Shown piece after piece: positions 28,723 through 35,656 of a DNA stretch of 64,000 nt (the first letter of the stretch is position 1; the number at the start of each line of letters is the position of its first letter). Under the pieces are notes generated by a model. That model saw only the letters and a program-made list of their open reading frames with translations, was not told the DNA's origin and did not search any database. Where the stretch lies: contig NZ_WQGO01000001.1 of the NCBI RefSeq assembly GCF_013034685.1, forward strand, positions 310,001-374,000, read 5' to 3'. Source of the stretch: Ruegeria lacuscaerulensis (lineage in GTDB: Bacteria > Pseudomonadota > Alphaproteobacteria > Rhodobacterales > Rhodobacteraceae). A program made the translations under genes and the position numbers.

Positions 28723-29901
28723 TTAGGCGGTGCCGAATTTCACCAGCTTGATCGCGGCAAAGTCGCTCACGTCGCCGCCGACACGCTTGGTCGCGTAGAA
28801 CAGGACATGCGGTTTGGCGCTGAACGGGTCGCGCAACACGCGCAGGTCGGGACGCTCGGCAATGGTGTAACCCGCCTGAAAATCACCAAACGCGATCGAG
28901 AAACTGTCGGTGCCCGCATCCGGCATGTCCTCGGCGATCAGCACCGGATAACCCATCAGGCGCGCAGGCTCACCCGCCGCCAAACCGTCCGACCACAGGA
29001 AGCGGCCATCGCTGTCCTTCAGCTTGCGGATCAGACCCGCGGTTTTCGAGTTCATCACGAATGTGCCGTTCACGCGGTACTGCGCGCCCAGCGCATAGAC
29101 CACATCGACAATCGCATCCGCATCAACACCGCCGTCGATGCCGGTGGGCACGTAGCCAATGTTGCCCCAGTCCCAAACGTCATTGTCGACCTTGGTGTGG
29201 CTCAGGATACCTTTGGGCTTGTCTGCCCCATCACCGTTGATAAAGGCCGAGGCTTCGGCGCGGGCGAACTTGTCTGCAATGCGGCCTGCCAGCCAGCCTT
29301 CGACGTCAAAGGCGCTGTCATCCAGCAAACGCTGCGAGGCTTTGGGCAGCGCGCTCAGCTCGTGCAGCGAGATCGAGATACGGTCAATCGACGGGGTCGC
29401 GGTCTCACTCGCAGCGGTGTTCTCATCGGCCCAGCCCGCGCCCACATCGGTATGGTCGATCAGCACATCGAACGAGTTCGCCTCGACATTCACCACAGAC
29501 GCGATCGAGCGGATCGAGGCGGTGGATTTCAGCACCGACTTGATTATTTCAGCGGTCTGCGGATCAACCAGATAGCCACCATCGCTGTTCACGGCGCTGG
29601 ACAGGGATTTCGATTCCATATCAAGCCCGCGCAGGCCGTCATCCTCGCCCGAACGCACATAGGCGTCAAAGGCCTTCTGGTGCGGTGCGCCGTCCTCGAT
29701 CGAGGCCGCAAGGTGCGGACGCGCCGCGATGGTTGATTTACGATCCAGCATGGTCAGTCGCTCTTCTGTCTGTTGCAGTTGGGTTTTCACTTCAGCCTTG
29801 AGGCCCTTGAATTCATTCACGAAGCCAGTCATCGCCTGCTTCACCTCCTGAACCAGGGGCGCACCCTCTCCGGTCAAGGCCGGGGTTTCGGTCTTGCTCA
29901 T
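28723..29901 (-). CDS. GTA major capsid protein (g5, HK97 fold)
   Basis: A 392-residue HK97-type capsid protein. Residues 1-105 form a coiled-coil scaffold-like region removed by the g4 protease in this family. The mature part begins near FDAYVRSGED and contains SDGGYLVDPQTAEII, conserved in HK97 capsids. The ATG at 29901 has GGAAG at correct spacing; an ATG four codons upstream (29913) lacks one. No frame break. Confidence 0.95.
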   Translation of the reverse strand: MSKTETPALTGEGAPLVQEVKQAMTGFVNEFKGLKAEVKTQLQQTEERLTMLDRKSTIAARPHLAASIEDGAPHQKAFDAYVRSGEDDGLRGLDMESKSLSSAVNSDGGYLVDPQTAEIIKSVLKSTASIRSIASVVNVEANSFDVLIDHTDVGAGWADENTAASETATPSIDRISISLHELSALPKASQRLLDDSAFDVEGWLAGRIADKFARAEASAFINGDGADKPKGILSHTKVDNDVWDWGNIGYVPTGIDGGVDADAIVDVVYALGAQYRVNGTFVMNSKTAGLIRKLKDSDGRFLWSDGLAAGEPARLMGYPVLIAEDMPDAGTDSFSIAFGDFQAGYTIAERPDLRVLRDPFSAKPHVLFYATKRVGGDVSDFAAIKLVKFGTA

Positions 29902-29937
29902 CAGCACTTCCATTTCTTGGGTGGGGGTTGAGGCGCG

Positions 29938-30483
29938 CTAGGTCCGCGCCAGCTCCTGCCGGGCGGTGTTGAACACCTCGGCAATACTGCGCCAGGTGTT
30001 TTCAACGTCAGGCTCAACGCCCTTCGCTGCCACCCGCGCACTGGGCAGCATCGGGAACGTCACCAAGGACACTTCCCACAGCTCCAGTTCGGTCAGGACC
30101 CGCTGGCCCTTGTCATTCTTCACGGCCCGCTTGGTGCGATAGCCAATCGACAGACCATCCATCGCACCCGCGCGGATCAGTTCGGCTGCCTCACGGCCCT
30201 TTTGCGTTGCCTCCAGCAGACGCCCTTTGACCCAAAGGCCCCGGTCATCCTCGCGCACCTCTTCCCAGACGCCGATGGGTTGCGCCGGATCGTGCTGCCA
30301 CAGCATCTTGACCCGCTGCCCCGCTTTCGCCAGACCGTCAAGCGAGGCTCTATACGCCCCGCGTTGCACCACGTCGCTGCCCTGATCTACCTGACCAAAC
30401 AGGCTGGCATAGCCCTCGATCACAGCATCGTCCGTTACCGAAAGCCCGTCTCCGAACCGCGCGAATTTGTGTTCCAAATCCAT
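29938..30483 (-). CDS. GTA prohead protease (g4)
   Basis: A 181-residue U35/HK97-type serine protease that matures the capsid. His64 (LWQHDPAQPIG) and Ser112 (GAMDGLSIGYRT) are the expected catalytic residues, and ELWEVSLVTFPM is the conserved strand after them. The ATG at 30483 is preceded by GAGGAGGTG, a strong site that decides the start. Confidence 0.95.
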   Translation of the reverse strand: MDLEHKFARFGDGLSVTDDAVIEGYASLFGQVDQGSDVVQRGAYRASLDGLAKAGQRVKMLWQHDPAQPIGVWEEVREDDRGLWVKGRLLEATQKGREAAELIRAGAMDGLSIGYRTKRAVKNDKGQRVLTELELWEVSLVTFPMLPSARVAAKGVEPDVENTWRSIAEVFNTARQELART

Positions 30484-30509
30484 GAACACCTCCTCGTAAG
30501 CCTCTGATT

Positions 30510-30728
30510 TCACGGCGTCGCCGCAAGGAATGACTGAAACACCTGCGCCAGGATCACTGCCGCCACGCCATAGACCGTCAGCCACAACCGTTTCTCCAGC
30601 CGTTCCATCATCTCTTCGATCTGATCCAGCCTGCGGCACAGATGTGCGTGCTGGATCTCGGCCACTCTCTCATGCGCGGCCAGACGCAGGCCCGGCGCGC
30701 AATCGAACGGGGGATACCCCTCAGCCAT
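30510..30728 (-). CDS. GTA small membrane protein g3.5
   Basis: A 72-residue protein between portal and protease, the place of RcGTA g3.5. It has a His/Arg-rich helical region, then a C-terminal hydrophobic segment (LTVYGVAAVILAQVFQSFLA, about residues 49-68) likely to insert in a membrane. GGAG lies seven bases before the ATG at 30728, which overlaps the portal gene by 8 bp. Function unknown. Confidence 0.85.
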   Translation of the reverse strand: MAEGYPPFDCAPGLRLAAHERVAEIQHAHLCRRLDQIEEMMERLEKRLWLTVYGVAAVILAQVFQSFLAATP

Positions 30729-31881
30729 CCGCACGCTCCGGCAGCCCCAGCAACGCGCGTTTTTCAGCGTCGGTCAGGAAGTCGGCGCCATTCACCCGCG
30801 CCCATTGCGCATCGCGTTCCGCCGACAGCGCAGGCACTTGATCCAGATCGGGCTTCAGCACCAGATCCTCGCCGGTGTACCCCACCAGCCATTCCGACAC
30901 CGCCGCCGCCACCCGCGTCACCAGAGGCAGCACGGTCAGGCGGTAAAACGCCCGGTTGGCCTCCTGATAGTTCGAATAGGTCGCGTCGCCCTGTATCCCC
31001 AGCAACATCGGCGGGACACCAAAGGCCAGCGCGATCTCGCGGGCGGCGGCTTCCTTGGTCTTTTGAAACTCCATATCGGACGGCGAGAACCCCATCGGCT
31101 TCCAATCCAGGCCCCCTTCCAGAACCATCGGACGGCCGGCATTGCGCGCTCCGCGATAGTTCTGTTCAATCTCATCCGAGAGACGCCGGAACTGATCCTC
31201 GGCCATCACCCCATGGCCATCGCCCTTCCACACCAGTGCCCCCGAAGGCCGCGCCGCATTGTCGAGCAGCGACTTGGACCACCGAGACGCGCTGTTATGC
31301 ACATCAATCGCCATCGCCGCCGCCTGCATGGGCGAAAATCCATAGTGGTCGTCCTGCGGATGGAAGGATTTGATGTGACAGATCGCATCCACCGGGAACC
31401 GGTGCGTCTTGCCGCCCGCCGTGTAGTCATAGGCTTTGGGCCATCCATCTGCGCCCGGAACCACGCTCATCCGGTCCGAGCGCAGAACGTGCAGCTCAAG
31501 CGGCAAGCCTTCTTCGGCCTGCACGGCCTCGACATAGGCATTACCCGACAGCAGCAACTGCCCGAACAGAGCCTCCATCAACTCCGCCCGCCCCTGCGCC
31601 GCATTGGGGCGGCGCATCAACGACAGGATCGGATGCGTTTCATAGCGCTGCGCCTGATCCTGCAACACCAGGGGCAGCGCCGCCGCCGCTTCGGCAATCA
31701 GCTTGACCGAGCGAAACCCCACCGGGTTCCCCGAAAACCCCGTCCGCGTCAGCGACACCGCGTCCCGAGGGCTCCACGCCACGCGCCCGCCCGTCTGCCA
31801 CGCCACCACGGGGCCCGCCGCGCTGGCCTTCGCATCGGGCGCTTCGCCCGCCGATCCACGACGCAAGAAATCGAATACCAT
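30721..31881 (-). CDS. GTA portal protein (g3)
   Basis: A 386-residue HK97-family portal, the dodecameric channel through which DNA is packaged and released. Family hallmarks are SLTRTGFSGNPVGFRSVKLIAEAAAALP near the start (seen in parts), HPILSLMRRPNA and GVPPMLLGIQGDATYSNYQEA. AGGAG precedes the ATG. It lies 680 bp downstream of the terminase gene because of an inserted opposite-strand gene. Confidence 0.95.
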   Translation of the reverse strand: MVFDFLRRGSAGEAPDAKASAAGPVVAWQTGGRVAWSPRDAVSLTRTGFSGNPVGFRSVKLIAEAAAALPLVLQDQAQRYETHPILSLMRRPNAAQGRAELMEALFGQLLLSGNAYVEAVQAEEGLPLELHVLRSDRMSVVPGADGWPKAYDYTAGGKTHRFPVDAICHIKSFHPQDDHYGFSPMQAAAMAIDVHNSASRWSKSLLDNAARPSGALVWKGDGHGVMAEDQFRRLSDEIEQNYRGARNAGRPMVLEGGLDWKPMGFSPSDMEFQKTKEAAAREIALAFGVPPMLLGIQGDATYSNYQEANRAFYRLTVLPLVTRVAAAVSEWLVGYTGEDLVLKPDLDQVPALSAERDAQWARVNGADFLTDAEKRALLGLPERADG

Positions 31882-32040
31882 CTGTGCTCCTTTCTGCCGC
31901 CGCTCTGCCCGGCTTGTTGAAAGGAGTTATGCAGGAAAGAAGTTTAAGCCGTGGGAATGGGGCGTACGGGGGTTGGGCAACGGTGGCATTTTCGTGTGGT
32001 TACGACGTTTTACCTGCCATGATAAAAACACGTGACATGA

Positions 32041-32466
32041 ATGTCAGAAAATCTGTATCAACCTAACATGTTGATTGAGTTCTTTAAAAAAGTTGGCAGT
32101 TCGAAATGGTTGCCGTGGATCGGGTTAACTCCAATCCTGATTTTCTTAGTTTGCGCGATTATTGTCGGAGAAGGTCTCCTTGGTATCGCAGGTGTAGCCT
32201 TTTTAGCCAGCATGCCTTTAGGTGTCGCGGTGGGTGGGTTTGCCGCGCATCGTTTGAGCAGGAAATTGTTCCCACGTAAGCCCGAGATCGAACAAAGGCT
32301 TACCCAATCGCTTTCGGCACTCGGGTTTCTTTCGTTGCCTTCTTTCGTCGGATGGGCGGCCAATTCTTACTTGGATGCAGGAATCGACATGTATTCTCTG
32401 AAAACACATTTGTTTTGGGCTTGCGTCGTAAGTGGCGGCTTTTTTCTGATCAATCCAAGTTCATAA
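32041..32466 (+). CDS. Unknown membrane protein inserted in the GTA cluster
   Basis: A 141-residue protein not recognised. Hydrophobic segments are visible at about residues 25-44 (LPWIGLTPILIFLVCAII), 47-66 and 120-137, so probably three or four membrane helices. It is encoded against the GTA direction between g2 and g3, in DNA clearly richer in A and T than its neighbours, with codon choices (TTA, TTG, AAA) unlike the surrounding genes. No good ribosome binding site is seen for the ATG at 32041 or for one at 32068. It looks like a moron-type cargo gene gained by transfer. The function cannot be told from sequence. Confidence 0.62.
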   Translation: MSENLYQPNMLIEFFKKVGSSKWLPWIGLTPILIFLVCAIIVGEGLLGIAGVAFLASMPLGVAVGGFAAHRLSRKLFPRKPEIEQRLTQSLSALGFLSLPSFVGWAANSYLDAGIDMYSLKTHLFWACVVSGGFFLINPSS

Positions 32467-32561
32467 AAGACTTAGCTTGTCGTTCGGTAAAAAAACCAAA
32501 GCTGACAAATCCGAACGCCTCGCCTAGTCAAGCTGTGACGAACCAGACTTTCCAAAAGCCT

Positions 32562-33977
32562 TCACAAACTCCGCACCCTAGGCCTCCGATACCCCCCCGC
32601 AGGCCCCACAACCAACTCATGCAGCGCCCAGACCAGCGCGTCGACCCGGTCAGGCGAGCCCGGCCCCTCATACCCGCGCGCCGTCATCTGGCACATCTGT
32701 TCCTCCAGCGCGTCCAGCCCTGCCACATGGCAAACCCGCCCCTGCTCGTACAAGGCCGCCACAGGCTCGGCCCGCGCGACCTTGCCGCGGGATGCCCGCA
32801 CCGCGCGATAAGGGACCAGAGGGTCCACCTGCCGCACGACCTCTTCCACCAACTGCCCGCCCTGATTGACCTCGGCCACCAGTCGTTCACCTCCGAACTC
32901 ATCCATCGCGCCAATCGCCGCCTGCGCCCAGCCCGCCGGGCCAACGCCCTGCACCGTCCGGTCGGCCAGCACATAGGCCCGCCAGTCCTCGGGCGCGCCC
33001 TGTAGCTGAGCCCCCACGACCACAATCCCGCAAGCATCCGCGTCCGCCCCCGCCGTCACCGCCGGGTCCAGCGCCACGACGATGCGATCCAACGCAGGCA
33101 CCCGCGCGCACCGCGCCGCCTCCAGCATCGAGCCGGTCCACAGCGCGCCCTCAGCATCCGACAGTAGCACCCCGTCCAACTCCTGCCGCCCCAGCCGCGT
33201 CCCCGCATAGCGCGCGCGCACCTCGTCCAGAAACGAATCCGCCAGATTGGCCCGGTTCGCCTCGGTCGGTGCATGGGTCTGCACGGTGGAGGGCGACGCC
33301 AATAAATTCTTCAAAACCTTCACATTACGCGGTGTGGTGGTCACGCAGACCCGAGGCCGATCCCCCAACCGCAGCGCAAACTGCAACATATCCCAGGTCT
33401 CGCCCGCCTTCTTCCACTTGGCCAGCTCATCCACCCAGGCCGCATCGAACTGCGGTCCGCGCAACCCCTCGGGATCATGCGCCGAAAACGCCTGCGCCTC
33501 GGCCCCGTTTGGCCAGTTCAGCTTGCGCTCCGACGCTTTCCACACCGGCCGACGATCCGGGGGCGAGCATTGCAATATGCCGCTATCGCCAAAGATCATC
33601 ACATCGCGCACCTGATCAAAGGTCTCCCCAACCAGCGCCACCCGGCTAGCCTCGCCCTTGTCCAGCGGCTTGGACCCTTCGACCATCGACCGCACCCATT
33701 CTGACCCCGCCCGCGTCTTGCCCGCGCCACGCCCGCCCATGATCACCCAGGACCGCCAGTCACCCTCGGGCGGTAGTTGATGCGGCAGCGCCCAGAATTC
33801 AAACAGGAAAGGGAGGGCGCACAGCCCCCCCTCCCCGATCTCACTCAGAAATCTGTCCCTCACCGCAGCATCGGCGGAGGCGAGCCAGCCTGCACCCGAT
33901 TTCAAATCGAGCGCGCTCAAGGTCGAGCGCATATCCCCCTTGGGCAATTCCGGCTTGTCTGTGATGTTGTTCGACAA
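32562..33977 (-). CDS. GTA large terminase (g2, TerL)
   Basis: A 471-residue packaging motor. The ATPase domain has Walker A GGRGAGKT (about residues 81-88) and Walker B AAWVDE. The nuclease domain has acidic residues in VALDPAVTAGADAD and PDRVDALVWALHEL. Even with the internal ATG at 33932, its start lies inside g1, so 92-137 bp are read in two frames. GTA TerL packages any host DNA by a headful mechanism, a known property of the family. Confidence 0.94.
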   Translation of the reverse strand: MSNNITDKPELPKGDMRSTLSALDLKSGAGWLASADAAVRDRFLSEIGEGGLCALPFLFEFWALPHQLPPEGDWRSWVIMGGRGAGKTRAGSEWVRSMVEGSKPLDKGEASRVALVGETFDQVRDVMIFGDSGILQCSPPDRRPVWKASERKLNWPNGAEAQAFSAHDPEGLRGPQFDAAWVDELAKWKKAGETWDMLQFALRLGDRPRVCVTTTPRNVKVLKNLLASPSTVQTHAPTEANRANLADSFLDEVRARYAGTRLGRQELDGVLLSDAEGALWTGSMLEAARCARVPALDRIVVALDPAVTAGADADACGIVVVGAQLQGAPEDWRAYVLADRTVQGVGPAGWAQAAIGAMDEFGGERLVAEVNQGGQLVEEVVRQVDPLVPYRAVRASRGKVARAEPVAALYEQGRVCHVAGLDALEEQMCQMTARGYEGPGSPDRVDALVWALHELVVGPAGGYRRPRVRSL

Positions 33978-34185
33978 AGCTTGTCTCCACTTTCTGACAA
34001 CTTCGGATCAGCCCCTCTAACTGACCCAGTTGTTTTGCCGTTCCGGCAAGATCTGCATCCTCCCCGGTTCCGATTTGCCTGCGCAGTTCTTCTGCTGCTT
34101 GGCGCAAACCGCGAATAGATGTTTCCAGCGACTGCAACAGTTCCGCCGTCTGGGACATCCGCTCTTCCGGGGTAATTAAAGTCAT
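33841..34185 (-). CDS. GTA small terminase (g1, TerS)
   Basis: A 114-residue protein, mostly helical (AELLQSLETSIRGLRQAAEELRR) with a Cys/Arg-rich end. It matches RcGTA g1, recently shown to be the small terminase. The first ATG in good position is 34185, with AGG five bases upstream and a leader ORF stop 14 nt upstream. The C-terminus overlaps TerL in another frame. Confidence 0.88.
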   Translation of the reverse strand: MTLITPEERMSQTAELLQSLETSIRGLRQAAEELRRQIGTGEDADLAGTAKQLGQLEGLIRSCQKVETSFVEQHHRQAGIAQGGYALDLERARFEIGCRLARLRRCCGEGQISE

Positions 34186-34199
34186 GTGTGCCTGTGACC

Positions 34200-34271
34200 T
34201 CATGCGTGAGTTTTCTCCGCACGAGAGAAACGAAAAAACGACCGCCGGGTTGCCCCGCGGCCGTTGCTCAT
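34200..34271 (-). CDS. Putative 23-codon leader peptide upstream of g1
   Basis: On the minus strand an ATG at 34271, preceded by AGAAGAA, opens 23 codons (MSNGRGATRRSFFRFSRAEK plus three more) rich in Arg, ending TGA at 34200. The terminator hairpin of the leader lies within codons 3-12. Translation would unfold that hairpin. It could be a chance ORF; the arrangement, not conservation, is the evidence. Confidence 0.35.
   Translation of the reverse strand: MSNGRGATRRSFFRFSRAEKTHA
34233..34265 (-). terminator. Terminator-like hairpin in the GTA leader
   Basis: Read on the minus strand, AACGGCCGCGGGG and CCCGGCGGTCGTT pair at 12 of 13 positions around a CAA loop, followed by TTTTTT. It lies between the likely GTA promoter and g1. 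It may attenuate GTA transcription or stop read-through from the upstream EamA gene. Confidence 0.75.
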
Positions 34272-34290
34272 TTCTTCTAGCATGACACAA

Positions 34291-34319
34291 TCAATACGAC
34301 AAAAAGCACGCAAAGTCAA
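34291..34319 (-). promoter_or_regulatory. Likely GTA promoter
   Basis: On the minus strand TTGACT (34319-34314) and TATTGA (34296-34291) are separated by 17 bp. Transcription would begin near 34284, giving a leader of about 100 nt before g1. Confidence 0.6.
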
Positions 34320-34321
34320 TA

Positions 34322-34333
34322 TGTTGCGCAACA
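34322..34333. promoter_or_regulatory. Palindrome abutting the GTA promoter
   Basis: TGTTGCGCAACA, a perfect 12-bp palindrome three bases upstream of the -35 box, with a further GCAACA half-site five bases beyond it. Its position fits an activator site. The regulator is unknown; GafA or a LuxR/DnaA-like protein are untested options. Confidence 0.5.
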
Positions 34334-34405
34334 CCCATGCAACAGGAACCGCACTGCCTGTTAAGACTGTTGGCGTTTGATCTGTCTATCCAGCGGTAAA
34401 CTCGC

Positions 34406-35284
34406 TCAACCCCGAGCGATCTCCAGCACAGCGGCACTCACAATCAGCACTGCCCCCGTGGCCTCGCGCAGTCCAAAGGGCTCGCCCGAAAATACAGCAG
34501 CCGAAATCAGGCCGACCACAACCTCGCTCATCAATAACAACCCCACCCGAGCCGGTGTCAGTAAGGTCGCGGGCCAGATCGTCAGAAAGATCATCGGCAG
34601 AGTGTACAGCACCGACAGTATCGCAATGGGCAGCACACCGACAATCGCGCTTTGCTCTTGCACTCCGCCCGCGCTGAACACCAGGCTGATCAGCGACAGC
34701 ATCAGAGCCCCGGCAATAAACGCAAAAACCTGCCCCGGAACCGAAATGCCCGAGGAGCGATACAAACCCAGCGTGCCCACCGCCCAAGCCATGCCGGATA
34801 CCAGCGCCGCCCAATCTCCGACATTGCTGGGCCAAGGGATCCCCTGACCGCCGCCAAGGACGATCGCCATGCCGCCTAGGCCACATATCAACCCCAAAAC
34901 GCGAGTTCTGGTCAGATGCTCGCCTAGAAAAACCCGGCCTAAGATCGTGCCCCAAACCGGCGTCAGGTAAAACAGCAGGATGGCTCGAACGACATCCGTA
35001 TAGACCAGACTGATCGTGAACAGACCAAAGGCCGCACCCGTGAACATGCCGCTGAACATCAAATCCTGCCAGCGCCGTGCCAAACCATGCCGGCCGCGCC
35101 ACAAAAGCGGCAAAAGGAAAAGCAGCGCTGCCGAATACATCACGATCCCCGGCCAAGCCCCTTCCAGCCCCTGATCCACGAAGTAGCGGACAGGGATCCA
35201 GTACAGTCCCCACATCATACCGCCAAGAACCAGGGCACCACTGGCGAGCTTGAGGCTATGGCCCTGCTGTGCACTTCCCGTCAT
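34406..35284 (-). CDS. EamA/DMT-family transporter
   Basis: A 292-residue inner-membrane protein with ten predicted helices and two EamA repeats (GMMWGLYWIPVRYFVDQG in the first; MAWAVGTLGLYRS at the start of the second). Members export amino acids, metabolites or drugs; the substrate here is unknown. The ATG at 35284 is favoured over a start 23 codons upstream, because the extra N-terminus is Arg/Ser-rich and not family-like. The GTA leader lies directly downstream on the same strand. Confidence 0.9.
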   Translation of the reverse strand: MTGSAQQGHSLKLASGALVLGGMMWGLYWIPVRYFVDQGLEGAWPGIVMYSAALLFLLPLLWRGRHGLARRWQDLMFSGMFTGAAFGLFTISLVYTDVVRAILLFYLTPVWGTILGRVFLGEHLTRTRVLGLICGLGGMAIVLGGGQGIPWPSNVGDWAALVSGMAWAVGTLGLYRSSGISVPGQVFAFIAGALMLSLISLVFSAGGVQEQSAIVGVLPIAILSVLYTLPMIFLTIWPATLLTPARVGLLLMSEVVVGLISAAVFSGEPFGLREATGAVLIVSAAVLEIARG

Positions 35285-35656
35285 TCCCAACCCCAAACTT
35301 CGCCTCGCAATGCTACGACGCGCTGAACCGCCACTCGGAAATCGATGGCTCAAACTGATTGAGAACGCCAGCAGAATTTAGAACTCCGACCGCCAGTCCA
35401 TCAGACAAATACTTGACAATGCCCGCGCCAACGCTCATGTGCCGTCCATCAGCGCCGCCGCGTGAGCATCCGGGCCTTTGCCCCCACGGCGCACCATATC
35501 TCTCCTGGTTCCCCTTCACGCAGGGTTCTTGATGCGATGGCCGGATGGCGCAGGATACGCCTGTGCGTCCCGAGGTCTCGCTAAACCCTGCCTGCCGCGC
35601 TTTTGCGCGGTCACACGCATCCGCGCGCAAAGTTGCGGATATCAAAGGATTATTAC
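35285..35656. other. Intergenic region with leader hairpins before the DEAD-box gene
   Basis: A 372-bp gap between divergent genes. No convincing gene is seen. The last 70 bp hold two small hairpins in the helicase leader: CCGCGC-TTTT-GCGCGG (35595-35610) and ATCCGC/GCGGAT (35619-35640), the latter ending 16 nt before the start codon. Long structured leaders are common for cold-inducible helicases, but no known riboregulator is recognised. Confidence 0.45.

Noticed and set aside
19347..34320. A recently integrated prophage
   Set aside because: No integrase, repressor, lysis or replication genes and no flanking direct repeats. Gene content and order match the GTA, and base composition matches the host except for the inserted gene.
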